Assembly: GCA_965250105.1 (NCBI GenBank)
Contig: OZ252290.1
Location: 496,001 to 560,000 of the forward strand
DNA: 64,000 nucleotides
Reading direction: 5' to 3'
Source of the DNA: JBCBSK01 sp965250105
GTDB taxonomy: Bacteria; Pseudomonadota; Alphaproteobacteria; Rhizobiales; Tepidamorphaceae
Shown: positions 26,471 through 34,698 of the stretch, in pieces
How positions within the stretch are numbered: position 1 is the stretch's first letter
How the letters are laid out: the number at the start of each line of letters is the position of its first letter
The notes under the pieces: generated by a model
The model's database searches: none
What the model saw: the letters and a program-made list of their open reading frames with translations, nothing else
Told to the model about the DNA's origin: nothing
Translations under genes and position numbers: made by a program

Positions 26471-28390
26471 CTACCAGCCGCCGCCGCCTCCCCCGCCGCC
26501 ACCGCCGCCAGACGATCCGCCGCCGGAAGACCCCGACGAGGACGGCACCGCGCTGGCGACGCCCGAGCCGAGACCCGACGACATCGACCGGGTCGACGAG
26601 GTAATGCTGTGGCTGTTCCAATGGCTGCCGCGATACCAGGTGGGATTGTAGCCGTCATCGGACAGGCCGAGCCGGCGGATCTGGGCTTCGAAGGCCTCGG
26701 TCCAGGGCTCCTCGACCCCGAGTCCGATCGCATAGGGCAGATAGCGTTCGTAGAGATCGCGCGTCAGATCGGGCGCGTCGTTCAGATTCAACCGCTCCTT
26801 CTCCGCGACTTCGAGGTAGAGCCGGAACCCTTCGATGTCTTCGAGAACCTTCTGCCCCTGCGGCAGAACCTGCTGCAAGGCGTGCAGGAAGGCGACGTTC
26901 AACGCCGGCAGCAAGAGGATCGACAGAAGCGCCCATGCCGGCATCCACCAGTTGAAGGCCAACAGCAGTGCCGCCGCGCCCAGCAAGACGGCCACGCCCA
27001 GGACGGTCAGAAAGACGCCGAAGACGCGCGAGCCGCCGGGATCGTGACCAAGCATCTTCGCCAACCCGAACGCCAGGGCAACCGCGCCCAGCACGCCCCC
27101 CAGGACAGCCAGTATGATTGCCGGCACGGCGTTCTCCGGCGGACGCTGCAAGGCGATCGCGGCGGCCACCAGCAGGACCGACAGGACCACGCCGAAGACG
27201 AACCAGCCCGTATTGTGGCGGAAATACTTGCCGCCATAGGTGTGACTGATGGCTTTCGAGAAAGCGCGGATGGCGGCGGTGACGCGGGCACGCGCCGCGC
27301 GTTCGAGCACCACCGATATCTGCGTGCCGACCAGCTTATCGAAAATCGCCGCTTCGCCGACGGGCAGGCCCGCGCTTGTCTCGGACAAACGCGTAAGCCG
27401 GTATTTGTCGCGGCCTTTCGAGCGACCGTGATCTTCCTCTGAAATCTCGATCCGGCCCGACACGGCCAGCGAGACGATGGCCGCCACCATGGCCTTGCCG
27501 CCGCCGACACCGCCGCGAAATCCGCGAAAGAAGAGATAGCTCGCCACCGCGGGCGAGATGCCGCGCGGCGGTTCGAAGAGCGGAATGATCGTACCACGCA
27601 CGGGATCGCGGCCGACCCGTCGCCAGGAACTGACGTAATAGGCGAGAAGACCGAGAAAGCCGATCGGCAGAAGGCCCAGGCCGACATTATCAAGGGCATG
27701 TTTGAAGATTAAACCGGTCTCGCTCGGCTCCGTCACCGTGCCAGGCGTGAAGCCTACCGCGACGGTCAACCCTTCCCGCGGCGCCAGGGGCGCGGTCGTC
27801 TGGAACAAGACCGTGCGGTCGCTGAGTTCCCGGACCGTCGCCATCGTACCGGTGGCGCCGTGCGGGCCGGTATAGGATTCGGTTTGCAGAACGGACGTGC
27901 CGACCGGCAACAAGACACGTGCCGAGGCCGACAGAATGGGAAACGCCCATTCGGTGCCCGTGACGTTCCAATAGACTTCGTCGAAGCCCTCGAAGAAGCC
28001 GATCTGATCGGTCATCTCATAGGTCAGCGTGTAGGTGTAGATGCCCGGCTGGAGGAGCACGTCCTCCCGGCCGATGTAGATGCGCCGCCCGATGGTCGAC
28101 CCTTCGGTGAAGAAGGGTTCCGGTTCGCCGTCGCGCAAGACGCTCAGGATCCTGAGCCGGTAGCGCTCGACCGTGCCATCCTCGAAATAGGCCCTGACCG
28201 GCAGGTCGCGGAATATGCCGCGCCGGATCTGGTCACGGTCGGCGCGCACGCGGATGTTCTCGGTCACGGTGACGGCGCCGTCGGTCTCGACGACGATATC
28301 GACATTGTAGTCGATGATTTCCTCGCGCGCGCCGGCGGGCGGTGCCGCGAGGCAGATCAGGACGACAAGCAGCGCCGCGAAACGATGCAT
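26471..28390 (-). CDS. DUF2207 domain-containing membrane protein
   Basis: A 639-residue DUF2207 protein. It has a signal peptide (MHRFAALLVVLICLAAPPAGA), an exported beta-rich domain (about 22-225, starting EEIIDYNVDIVVETDGAVTVTE), a membrane segment near 235-255, a cytoplasmic region with SYLFFRGFRGG, then two to four helices around 395-490. The C-terminus is a serine/glycine tail ending in eleven glycines and a tryptophan, a feature common in this family. It lies 30 bases downstream of the LemA gene; the two are often neighbours and are thought to act together at the membrane. Function is not established. Confidence 0.88.
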   Translation of the reverse strand: MHRFAALLVVLICLAAPPAGAREEIIDYNVDIVVETDGAVTVTENIRVRADRDQIRRGIFRDLPVRAYFEDGTVERYRLRILSVLRDGEPEPFFTEGSTIGRRIYIGREDVLLQPGIYTYTLTYEMTDQIGFFEGFDEVYWNVTGTEWAFPILSASARVLLPVGTSVLQTESYTGPHGATGTMATVRELSDRTVLFQTTAPLAPREGLTVAVGFTPGTVTEPSETGLIFKHALDNVGLGLLPIGFLGLLAYYVSSWRRVGRDPVRGTIIPLFEPPRGISPAVASYLFFRGFRGGVGGGKAMVAAIVSLAVSGRIEISEEDHGRSKGRDKYRLTRLSETSAGLPVGEAAIFDKLVGTQISVVLERAARARVTAAIRAFSKAISHTYGGKYFRHNTGWFVFGVVLSVLLVAAAIALQRPPENAVPAIILAVLGGVLGAVALAFGLAKMLGHDPGGSRVFGVFLTVLGVAVLLGAAALLLAFNWWMPAWALLSILLLPALNVAFLHALQQVLPQGQKVLEDIEGFRLYLEVAEKERLNLNDAPDLTRDLYERYLPYAIGLGVEEPWTEAFEAQIRRLGLSDDGYNPTWYRGSHWNSHSITSSTRSMSSGLGSGVASAVPSSSGSSGGGSSGGGGGGGGGGGW

Positions 28391-28420
28391 GGACCGCTCC
28401 CGTAGCGAGGCCCGGCCGGA

Positions 28421-28987
28421 TCAGGCGCCGAAGGAGACCTTCGGCGTCCCGCGCGCCTCGGGCGTGTCCATCTCGAAATACTCCGCCTGCCGGAAGCCGA
28501 AGGATGTCGCGACGAGATTGGACGGGAACTGTTCGACGGCGGTGTTCAGATTGCGCACCGCGCCATTGTAGTAGCGGCGGGCGAACTGGATCTGTTCCTC
28601 GATCTCCTCGAGCGCGTTCTGAAAATCGAGGAAATTCTCGCTCGCCTTGAGGTCGGGATAGTTCTCGGCGACGGCCAGCAGCTTGCCGAGCGCCTGGCTC
28701 AACAGGCCCTCGACCCGGCCGCGTTCGGCGGGATGGGCGTCGCCCGTCGCCTGGGCCCGGGCGCGCAGGCTCGTCACCTCCTCGAACGTCTCGCGTTCAT
28801 GGGCGGCATAGCCCTTCACGGTTTCGATCAGATTGGGAATGAGATCGAAGCGGCGGGTGAGCTGCACGTCGATCCCCGACCAGCCTTCCATGACCATCTG
28901 TCGGAGCTTGACCAGCCGGTTGTAGAAGATGATGGCGAGCAGCGCCACGGCGACCAGAATGGCGGCGACGACGGTGATGGACAGCAT
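28421..28987 (-). CDS. LemA family protein
   Basis: A 188-residue LemA protein. Residues 2-22 form a membrane anchor with a very short periplasmic N-terminus; the rest is a helical bundle with the family signature YNRLVKLRQMVMEGWSGIDVQLTRR (cited in part), DLIPNLIETVKGYA, ENYPDLKASENFL and ARRYYNGAVRNLNTAVEQFPSN. Function is unknown. It is co-oriented with the DUF2207 gene 30 bases downstream, and the pairing is the main clue to its job. Confidence 0.92.
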   Translation of the reverse strand: MLSITVVAAILVAVALLAIIFYNRLVKLRQMVMEGWSGIDVQLTRRFDLIPNLIETVKGYAAHERETFEEVTSLRARAQATGDAHPAERGRVEGLLSQALGKLLAVAENYPDLKASENFLDFQNALEEIEEQIQFARRYYNGAVRNLNTAVEQFPSNLVATSFGFRQAEYFEMDTPEARGTPKVSFGA

Positions 28988-29148
28988 GGCTCAAGTTCCT
29001 CCCGCGCGCCATTCCATAGACGAAACGGCCGCCAGAGGAAACAACCTGCCCGTTTCGCACGATTGAGCGTGCGGTCAAGAGCACGGCCATCTTCTCGACG
29101 CACCGTGGGGCTCGATCCCGTACCGGTTCGCGTGGACGGCGCTCCGGG

Positions 29149-29391
29149 TCAGGCCATGTTGTGGCTGCCGTCGCACAAGGGCTGCGCCTTGGTCGCCTTG
29201 CAGGCGCAGAAGAAGACGCGGCGGGTTTCCGGCGCGGTCCATTTCATCGGCTCGAAAACGCGCTCCGCCTGATGCGAGCCGTCGCAGAAGGGCTGGTTGG
29301 CGGACAGGCCGCAGGTGCACCAGAAATAGGACTTGCCCGCTTCCACCTCGACTGGAATGGGCGTTTTGCCCGCAACCTTGGGATTAGCCAT
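29149..29391 (-). CDS. CDGSH iron-sulphur domain protein
   Basis: An 80-residue protein with two CDGSH-type 2Fe-2S binding motifs: CTCGLSANQPFCDGSH (about residues 25-40) and CACKATKAQPLCDGSH (about 62-77). Each has the C-x-C-x(2)-[ST/A]...C-D-G-S-H set, with three Cys and one His per cluster. Bacterial dual-CDGSH proteins probably work in redox or iron-sulphur handling in the cytoplasm. There is no signal peptide. It is separated by 161 bases from LemA downstream and divergent from the small gene at 29637. Confidence 0.9.
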   Translation of the reverse strand: MANPKVAGKTPIPVEVEAGKSYFWCTCGLSANQPFCDGSHQAERVFEPMKWTAPETRRVFFCACKATKAQPLCDGSHNMA

Positions 29392-29565
29392 TGATTGGGC
29401 CCTTTTCGAGAATCAGTCTAACCTCAAGCTATGAGCGTGATCGAGGTCGATCAAGCCGTCGGTTCAGCCGATATGACCCTCGGGCAGCCAAGTCTCCGCG
29501 TTATGTTCCGCGTTCCTGGGGCCCCTGCTCCGTGCCATTTTGGATCTGCAAGGCCATGGCGCATG

Positions 29566-29581
29566 TTAACCGGGCATTAAC
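29566..29581. promoter_or_regulatory. perfect CtrA box upstream of the small gene at 29637
   Basis: TTAA-CCGGGCA-TTAAC matches the full CtrA consensus TTAA-N7-TTAAC. It ends 55 bases before the preferred start at 29637. TTAA is rare in this GC-rich sequence; the only other perfect box I noticed is the one before minC. Confidence 0.65.
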
Positions 29582-29636
29582 CATAGCCCGCCACTCTCTC
29601 AACCCATGCTGGTGACACGGCATGGCGGAGGGAAGC

Positions 29637-29972
29637 GTGAGCGGATTATTCTCGGCAGCGGAAGCGCCAAGCTTGCGCCGGCTCGATGCGGGCGCCACGG
29701 CACGCGATTTCAGCCATGACGAGATCGTCGCGCTGGCCGCGCAATATCGCGACTGGGCGGCCGACGAACACCGGGATGTCTGGCGCCGCGCGCGGCTGCT
29801 GGACTGGGCGGCCGATTGCGACGACATCGCCGCCTGGGTCGGCCCCGACTGGCGGCCCTGTCAGCCGACGGGACGCGGGCTGACGCACAGCATTCTGCGC
29901 ACCAGAGCCCGCCACCAGCCGCCCCGGCCAAACGGCGCGCCCGCGCTGCGGCTCGTCGCCGACAACGCCTGA
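29637..29972 (+). CDS. hypothetical protein, predicted CtrA-controlled
   Basis: A 111-residue protein (115 or so if started at the in-frame ATG at 29622). The GTG at 29637 is preferred because GGAGGGAA lies five to six bases before it. It is not recognised. The N-terminal two thirds are probably helical, with the tryptophan-rich pattern IVALAAQYRDWAADEHR, RRARLLDWAADCDDIAAWVG; the C-terminus is basic and proline-rich. No signal peptide or membrane segment, so it is probably cytoplasmic. Third positions are strongly GC-rich, supporting the frame over the overlapping minus-strand frame. A perfect CtrA box precedes it. Confidence 0.6.
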   Translation: MSGLFSAAEAPSLRRLDAGATARDFSHDEIVALAAQYRDWAADEHRDVWRRARLLDWAADCDDIAAWVGPDWRPCQPTGRGLTHSILRTRARHQPPRPNGAPALRLVADNA

Positions 29973-30002
29973 TACTGGCCGGCTCAAAGCTTTAAAACAG
30001 GC

Positions 30003-30926
30003 TTAGGCGCCGCCCTGTTCGGTCCTCAGAAAGGCCGCGCCGCAGGCCTTGGCGAGATCGCGCACGCGCAGGATGTAGCTCTGCCGCTCGGTCACCGAGA
30101 TCACGCCGCGCGCGTCCAGTAGATTGAACACATGGCTCGCCTTGATGCACTGGTCATAGGCCGGCAGCGCGCAGGCATGGCGCGCGTCATCGCCACGATC
30201 GCCGGCCGCGAGAATGCGCTGGCATTCCGCCTCGGCGTCCTTGAAATGGCCGAACAGCGTGTCGGTATCGGCGATCTCGAAATTGTAGCGTGAATATTCC
30301 TGCTCGTTCTGCAGGAAGACGTCGCCATAGGAGATGCGGTCGGGGCCGGTGCCGCCGTTGAAGTTCAGCTCATAGACATCGTCGACGCCCTGGACATACA
30401 TCGCCAGCCGTTCGAGCCCGTAGGTCAGTTCGCCGGAGACGGGCGCGCAGTCGAAGCCCGCGACCTGTTGGAAATAGGTGAACTGGCTGACCTCCATCCC
30501 ATCGCACCAGACCTCCCAACCGAGCCCCCAGGCGCCCAGCGTCGGGCTTTCCCAGTCATCCTCGACGAAGCGGATGTCATGCTCGTCCGGATCGATGCCG
30601 ATGGCATAGAGGCTGCGCAGATAAAGGTCCTGCAGGTCGGGCGGCGACGGCTTCAGCAGCACCTGATACTGATAGTAGTGCTGCAGGCGGTTGGGGTTTT
30701 CGCCATAGCGGCCGTCCTTCGGCCGCCGCGAGGGTTGGACATAGGCCGCTTTCCACGGCTTGGGACCCAGCGAGCGCAGCGTGGTGGCCGGATGAAAGGT
30801 GCCGGCGCCGACCTCCATGTCATAGGGCTGGAGGATGACGCAGCCCTGTTCGGCCCAGAACCGGCTGAGCGTCAGGATCAGGCCCTGAAAGGAACGTTTC
30901 GGATCGAGCCCGGCGGAATCGGCCAT
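30003..30926 (-). CDS. glyQ: glycine--tRNA ligase alpha subunit
   Basis: A 307-residue GlyQ, the catalytic chain that forms glycyl-adenylate. Signatures: SFQGLILTLSRFWAEQGC, LQPYDMEVGAGTFHPAT (residues about 33-49), PCR-like region replaced as YVQPSRRPKDGRYGENPNRLQHYYQ (cited in part), VEDDWESPTLGAWGLGWEVW and the dimer region GLERLAMYVQGVDDVYEL. The ATG at 30926 is chosen for the usual family start. It follows a small membrane-type protein and an S49 peptidase gene on the same strand, which may share its promoter. Confidence 0.95.
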   Translation of the reverse strand: MADSAGLDPKRSFQGLILTLSRFWAEQGCVILQPYDMEVGAGTFHPATTLRSLGPKPWKAAYVQPSRRPKDGRYGENPNRLQHYYQYQVLLKPSPPDLQDLYLRSLYAIGIDPDEHDIRFVEDDWESPTLGAWGLGWEVWCDGMEVSQFTYFQQVAGFDCAPVSGELTYGLERLAMYVQGVDDVYELNFNGGTGPDRISYGDVFLQNEQEYSRYNFEIADTDTLFGHFKDAEAECQRILAAGDRGDDARHACALPAYDQCIKASHVFNLLDARGVISVTERQSYILRVRDLAKACGAAFLRTEQGGA

Positions 30927-31022
30927 GACGCTTTGGTCCTCGTGATCGTGGATCTCTGCCGGACCGGCTGTAAGAGGCTTTCGCCGCGCGATCAAGACGG
31001 GCGGGGGTCGGCGGCGGCCCGA

Positions 31023-31202
31023 TCAGACCTGGCCGTCATCGGTGGGTCGATAGACGCCGGACGTCGGATCGGGCTTGAGATCGACGATCGACGCCCGGGC
31101 GCGCTTGTCCTGTTCTTCAAGGCGGCGCTGTGCCGCGCCGATCGCGCGCAAGGCCATGACGGCACCGGCACCGAGTGCCGCGAAGATCACCAGAGGTGGC
31201 AT
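31023..31202 (-). CDS. small membrane-anchored protein between the S49 peptidase gene and glyQ
   Basis: A 59-residue reading frame translated from the minus strand: it begins MPPLVIFAALGAGAVMALRA (one hydrophobic segment), continues with a charged stretch (AAQRRLEEQDKRARASIVDL) and ends KPDPTSGVYRPTDDGQV. Codon third positions are mostly G or C. A GGGAGA lies nine bases and a GGAG two bases upstream of the ATG. It sits between the S49 peptidase gene and glyQ, all on one strand. I recall small proteins ending in a similar VYRP motif at this position in other Rhizobiales. Function unknown. Confidence 0.65.
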   Translation of the reverse strand: MPPLVIFAALGAGAVMALRAIGAAQRRLEEQDKRARASIVDLKPDPTSGVYRPTDDGQV

Positions 31203-31286
31203 GGCTCCGTTTCTCCCGTCAGATCAACCTGGGCGGGTTCCGTCCCATCCAAGCCGATAGACCCCAGCACGACAAACCCCTACCCG

Positions 31287-32165
31287 TCAAAGCCCGAAGC
31301 GCGACCACATCAGCCGGGCCTCGATGGCCGCGATGACGCCGGCGCCCCAGCCGACCGCAATGCCGTCGGACCCCGCGTTCGTGAGCCCATCGACCGCCGG
31401 CCGGGGCCGCGAGAAATAGCCGCGCCTGGGAGCGATCGGGACGAGCTGCACCTTCTCGCCATAGCGTTCGCGCATCACCGAGCGGAGATCGCCGATCTGG
31501 TCGACGAGACCGAGGTCGAGCGCCTTGCGGCCGACCCAGAACTCGCCGGAAAACAGGGTCCGGTCCGAGCCGTCGAGTTCGCCGTCGCGCCGGCTCTTCA
31601 CGAGATCGATGAACAGCCGGTGGATCTCCTTCTGCAATGTCTTTAGCCGGCGCACGTCCTCGGGCTTTTCCGGCTGGAACCCGTCGAGCATCGCCTTCCT
31701 GTCGCCGGCCGTGTAGACGCGACGGTCGACGCCGAGCTTCTCGATGGCCTTGTCGAAGCCGAAGCCGGCCGAAATCACCCCGATGGAGCCGACGATCGAC
31801 GAGCCGTCGGCGACGATCGTGTCGCCCGCGGTGGCGATCATATATCCGCCCGACGCGGCCACGTCCTCGATGAAGACGAAGACATGCTTCTTATGCTCTT
31901 CGGCGAGCGCGCGGATCCGCCGATGGATGAGATGCGACTGAACCGCCGAGCCGCCCGGCGAATTGACGATCAGCGCCACCCCCTTGGCGTGCTTGATCTT
32001 GAAGGCGCGCTCGAGTTGGGGCGCCACGCTTTCAAGCGACATCGACACGACGAACGGCCCGGGCAGGCCGATCGGGCCGGTCAGCCGCACCACCGGCACG
32101 ACGGGCACATCCTTGCGCCATCTCTTGGGGATCAGGTTTTGCAGCATCTCGGTGACAGACGACAT
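31287..32165 (-). CDS. S49 family peptidase (SohB/SppA type)
   Basis: A 292-residue peptidase of the ClpP/crotonase fold S49 family, which degrades signal peptides or membrane protein fragments. The presumed catalytic dyad is Ser105 in AASGGYM and Lys157 in GDRKAML; VGSIGVI and IVNSPGGSA are family motifs. Unlike E. coli SppA it has a single domain and no clear N-terminal membrane anchor, though a C-terminal hydrophobic stretch (GWGAGVIAAIEARL) is present. It is upstream of the 59-residue gene and glyQ. Confidence 0.88.
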   Translation of the reverse strand: MSSVTEMLQNLIPKRWRKDVPVVPVVRLTGPIGLPGPFVVSMSLESVAPQLERAFKIKHAKGVALIVNSPGGSAVQSHLIHRRIRALAEEHKKHVFVFIEDVAASGGYMIATAGDTIVADGSSIVGSIGVISAGFGFDKAIEKLGVDRRVYTAGDRKAMLDGFQPEKPEDVRRLKTLQKEIHRLFIDLVKSRRDGELDGSDRTLFSGEFWVGRKALDLGLVDQIGDLRSVMRERYGEKVQLVPIAPRRGYFSRPRPAVDGLTNAGSDGIAVGWGAGVIAAIEARLMWSRFGL

Positions 32166-32339
32166 GGGCGGGGGCGATCGGATTGAGCAAAAGAGGAACG
32201 GATGGACGGGCGAGCGGGCGGCGAACGGTCGGAGGCGCGATCCCGCGACGGACCGTTGTCAGGCCGCCGCCGGATCATATCTCCGCCAGACATGGCGACG
32301 ACGGCACGCGATCACAAGGGATAGGCCGACCGGATAACG

Positions 32340-33176
32340 TCACGCGCGGAGACCGTCGACCGTCGCGTCGGCGGCCATATCGAGCGGCACGATCTCCCCG
32401 CTTGCCGGGTCGAGCCGCGCACGGCCGCGCAGGATCGCCTCCACTTCGGACCGGAAACCGTGCCCCGCCGCCCCATGTAGGACAAGACCGGGCATGAGCC
32501 GCAGCGGCGCCCGGCTGTCGCGCACGCCATGCAACAGAACCCGCGTCGCGGCCGTGCCCGGGCGCGGATGAACCGGCAGCAGGACGAGATCGCCGAAACG
32601 CGGCGTCGTCGCGGCCAGGAGATCGCCCAAGCTGTCGGCGCGATAGATCACCGACAGCGTGCCGCCCGGCCGAACCAGGGCGGCGGCGAACCGCATCCAG
32701 CGCCCTATCAGATCCTCGGGCGCGAGATGGGCCGCCCGCCGCAGCCCGTCAGCCGATGGCTGAACGGCGCGTTCGGGATGAAAGGGCGGGTTGGTCAGCG
32801 CGTGATCGGCCAGGCCCTGCGCCAGGTTCAGCCGCTTGAGCGCGCCGGTCTCGGTCACGTCGCCGCAAGCCACCACGGCCGCGGTGTGGTTGCGGCGGGC
32901 ATTCTCGCCGGCCAAAGCGGCCAGGTCGGCGTCGCGCTCGATAAGATGAGCATGGATGCCCGGATTGAGCGTGGCGGCGCACAGGCCCGCGGCGCCGACA
33001 CCGGCGCCGATGTCGCAAACCGTCTCGCCCGGGCGCGCGCGGCAGAAGGCCGCCAGCAATACCGCGTCCAGCCCGGCGCGATGGCCGCGTTTCGGCTGGC
33101 GGAGCGACAACCGGCCGTCGAGAAAGGCATCATCGCTCAGGGTCCCGAGCCGCGTCGCGGTTCCAGACGCGGTCAT
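32340..33176 (-). CDS. tRNA1(Val) (adenine(37)-N6)-methyltransferase-like protein
   Basis: A 278-residue class I SAM-dependent methyltransferase. The SAM-binding loop VCDIGAGVGAAGLCAA lies at about residues 54-69 and the N6-adenine catalytic motif NPPFHPE at about 133-139. The N-terminal LDGRLSLRQPKRGHRAGLDAVLLAA (cited in part) is typical of the TrmN6 (YfiC) group that modifies A37 of tRNA1(Val). The start ATG at 33176 is one base past the DUF2007 stop on the same strand, so the two genes are coupled. The frame upstream of this ATG belongs to DUF2007 sequence. Confidence 0.85.
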   Translation of the reverse strand: MTASGTATRLGTLSDDAFLDGRLSLRQPKRGHRAGLDAVLLAAFCRARPGETVCDIGAGVGAAGLCAATLNPGIHAHLIERDADLAALAGENARRNHTAAVVACGDVTETGALKRLNLAQGLADHALTNPPFHPERAVQPSADGLRRAAHLAPEDLIGRWMRFAAALVRPGGTLSVIYRADSLGDLLAATTPRFGDLVLLPVHPRPGTAATRVLLHGVRDSRAPLRLMPGLVLHGAAGHGFRSEVEAILRGRARLDPASGEIVPLDMAADATVDGLRA

Positions 33177-33177
33177 G

Positions 33178-33402
33178 TCAGCCACCGTCCATCTCCCGGT
33201 CGAGCCCGGCCTCGGCGAGAACCCGCCGCGCCTGGCGCTCGTCATCGGCATCGACCATGACCCGGCGCGGCAGGACGCCGATCGATCCTTCGAGCACGCT
33301 CATATTCTCGTCGAGCACGACGGCGAGAATGCCGGCATCCGACAACAGTGATCGCGCGAACGAGATCAGCACGGGATCGTTGGTCCTGAAAAGTTCCCGC
33401 AT
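33178..33402 (-). CDS. DUF2007 domain-containing protein
   Basis: A 74-residue protein of the DUF2007 (putative signal transducing protein) family: MRELFRTNDPVLISFARSLL, then GILAVVLDENMSVLEGSIG, then RRVMVDADDERQARRVLAEAG. The ferredoxin-like fold resembles GlnB-type domains and is thought to bind a ligand, but the function is unknown. It precedes the methyltransferase gene directly and is divergent from the polyprenyl synthase gene. Confidence 0.88.
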   Translation of the reverse strand: MRELFRTNDPVLISFARSLLSDAGILAVVLDENMSVLEGSIGVLPRRVMVDADDERQARRVLAEAGLDREMDGG

Positions 33403-33540
33403 GTCCGGCCGTCTCCGCCTGGGGTGTCAATCCGTCGTCGCCGGGCGTCGCGCGATCCCCATCCGCTTGTGACATCCGGTCCCTTGCCGCGCCGCCGCCA
33501 CATACATAAGGTGCCGCCGCAGACGACGAAAGGATAACGC

Positions 33541-34563
33541 TTGGCCACCGCCCTGCCCCGTGAAATGCCGCGACAGCCGGCCTCCGTCGACCCGCTGGTA
33601 GCGCTGGTCGCCGGCGACATGGCGCGTGTGAACGACATGATTCTGTCGCGCACCGTGTCCGACGTCGCGATGATACCGGAACTGGCCAAGCATCTGATCT
33701 CGTCGGGCGGCAAGAGGCTGAGGCCGATGCTGACCTGCGCGGCGGCCCGGCTGTGCGGCTATGACGCGGATCGCGGCAACGCCCATGTCATCCTCGCCGC
33801 TGCCGTCGAGTTCATGCACACCGCGACCTTGCTGCATGACGATGTGGTCGACGAAAGCGACATGCGTCGCGGCAAGCCGACGGCGCGCATGATCTGGGGC
33901 AACCAGGCCTCGGTGCTGGTCGGCGATTTCCTGCTCGGCCAGGCCTTTCAGATGATGGTCGAGACCGGCTCCATGGCGGCGCTGAATGTGTTGTCCGAGA
34001 CGTCCGCCATCATCGCCGAAGGCGAGGTCATGCAGCTCGTCGCGGCCAAGAATCTGGCGACCGACGAAGATCGCTATCTCAAGGTCATCAACGCCAAGAC
34101 CGCCCAGCTCTTCGCGGCCGCCGCCGAAGTCGGCGGCATCGTGGCCGGCGCGGAGGCGGACCGGCGCGCGGCACTCCAACAGTTCGGCCGCGATCTCGGC
34201 ATCGCCTTCCAGCTCGTCGACGACGCGCTCGACTATGCCGGCGACGCGACGGCGCTCGGCAAGAATACCGGCGACGATCTGCGCGAGGGCAAGGTGACGC
34301 TGCCGGTCATCCTGGCGCACAAGGCGGGCGATGCGACCGAACGCGCCTTCTGGCAGCGCACCATCGTGTCGGGCGACGTATCGGACGCGGATGTCGACCA
34401 TGCCCGGGCGCTTGTCGCCAAGCATGGCGCGATCGCAGAAACCCTGGCCCGCGCCGAAGCGCGCGCCGCCCACGCCATCGCCGCGCTCGACGCCCTGCCG
34501 CGCGGGCCGGTGGCCGATGCGCTGGCGGAAGCGGCGCGGTTTTCCGTCGCGCGCGGGCACTGA
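33541..34563 (+). CDS. polyprenyl diphosphate synthase
   Basis: A 340-residue trans-prenyltransferase that makes the long side chain of ubiquinone. The first aspartate-rich motif is LLHDDVVDES (DDxxD, about residues 99-103) and the second is FQLVDDALDYAGD (about 225-231); GGKRLRPML and the KT of INAKTAQLF are also present. Chain length cannot be set with confidence; alphaproteobacteria usually make the decaprenyl (Q10) form. The start is a TTG at 33541, preceded by an AAAGGA site. It is divergent from DUF2007. Confidence 0.9.
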   Translation: MATALPREMPRQPASVDPLVALVAGDMARVNDMILSRTVSDVAMIPELAKHLISSGGKRLRPMLTCAAARLCGYDADRGNAHVILAAAVEFMHTATLLHDDVVDESDMRRGKPTARMIWGNQASVLVGDFLLGQAFQMMVETGSMAALNVLSETSAIIAEGEVMQLVAAKNLATDEDRYLKVINAKTAQLFAAAAEVGGIVAGAEADRRAALQQFGRDLGIAFQLVDDALDYAGDATALGKNTGDDLREGKVTLPVILAHKAGDATERAFWQRTIVSGDVSDADVDHARALVAKHGAIAETLARAEARAAHAIAALDALPRGPVADALAEAARFSVARGH

Positions 34564-34601
34564 TTGCCCGCCGTGTTCTCCTGACAAGCCGTTGAGCAAG
34601 G

Positions 34602-34648
34602 CGCTCGCCCCGTCGAGACGCGCGCTGCGCCGACCCTCAGGATAAGGA
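34602..34648. repeat. half copy of the interspersed palindromic repeat
   Basis: Read on the minus strand, TATCCTGAGG followed after a short gap by GCGTCTCGACGG matches the left half of the repeat at 13761-13891 (CATCCTGAGG ... GCGTCTCGACGG) with similar spacing. It lies between the convergent polyprenyl synthase and uracil-DNA glycosylase genes. Confidence 0.55.
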
Positions 34649-34698
34649 CCATCAAACCGTTGGCCCTCACCCTCGAAGGCCGACTTTCCAACAGCCGG

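Noticed and set aside
26471..26530. Glycine run at the DUF2207 C-terminus as a possible assembly error
   Set aside because: Serine/glycine-rich tails ending in a Gly run and an aromatic residue are usual in this family, and the codons vary (GGC, GGT, GGG, GGA) rather than repeating one unit.
29991..30005. A TTAA-N7-TTAG sequence resembling a CtrA box
   Set aside because: It lies between the converging ends of two genes, with no start codon nearby to control, and has one mismatch.
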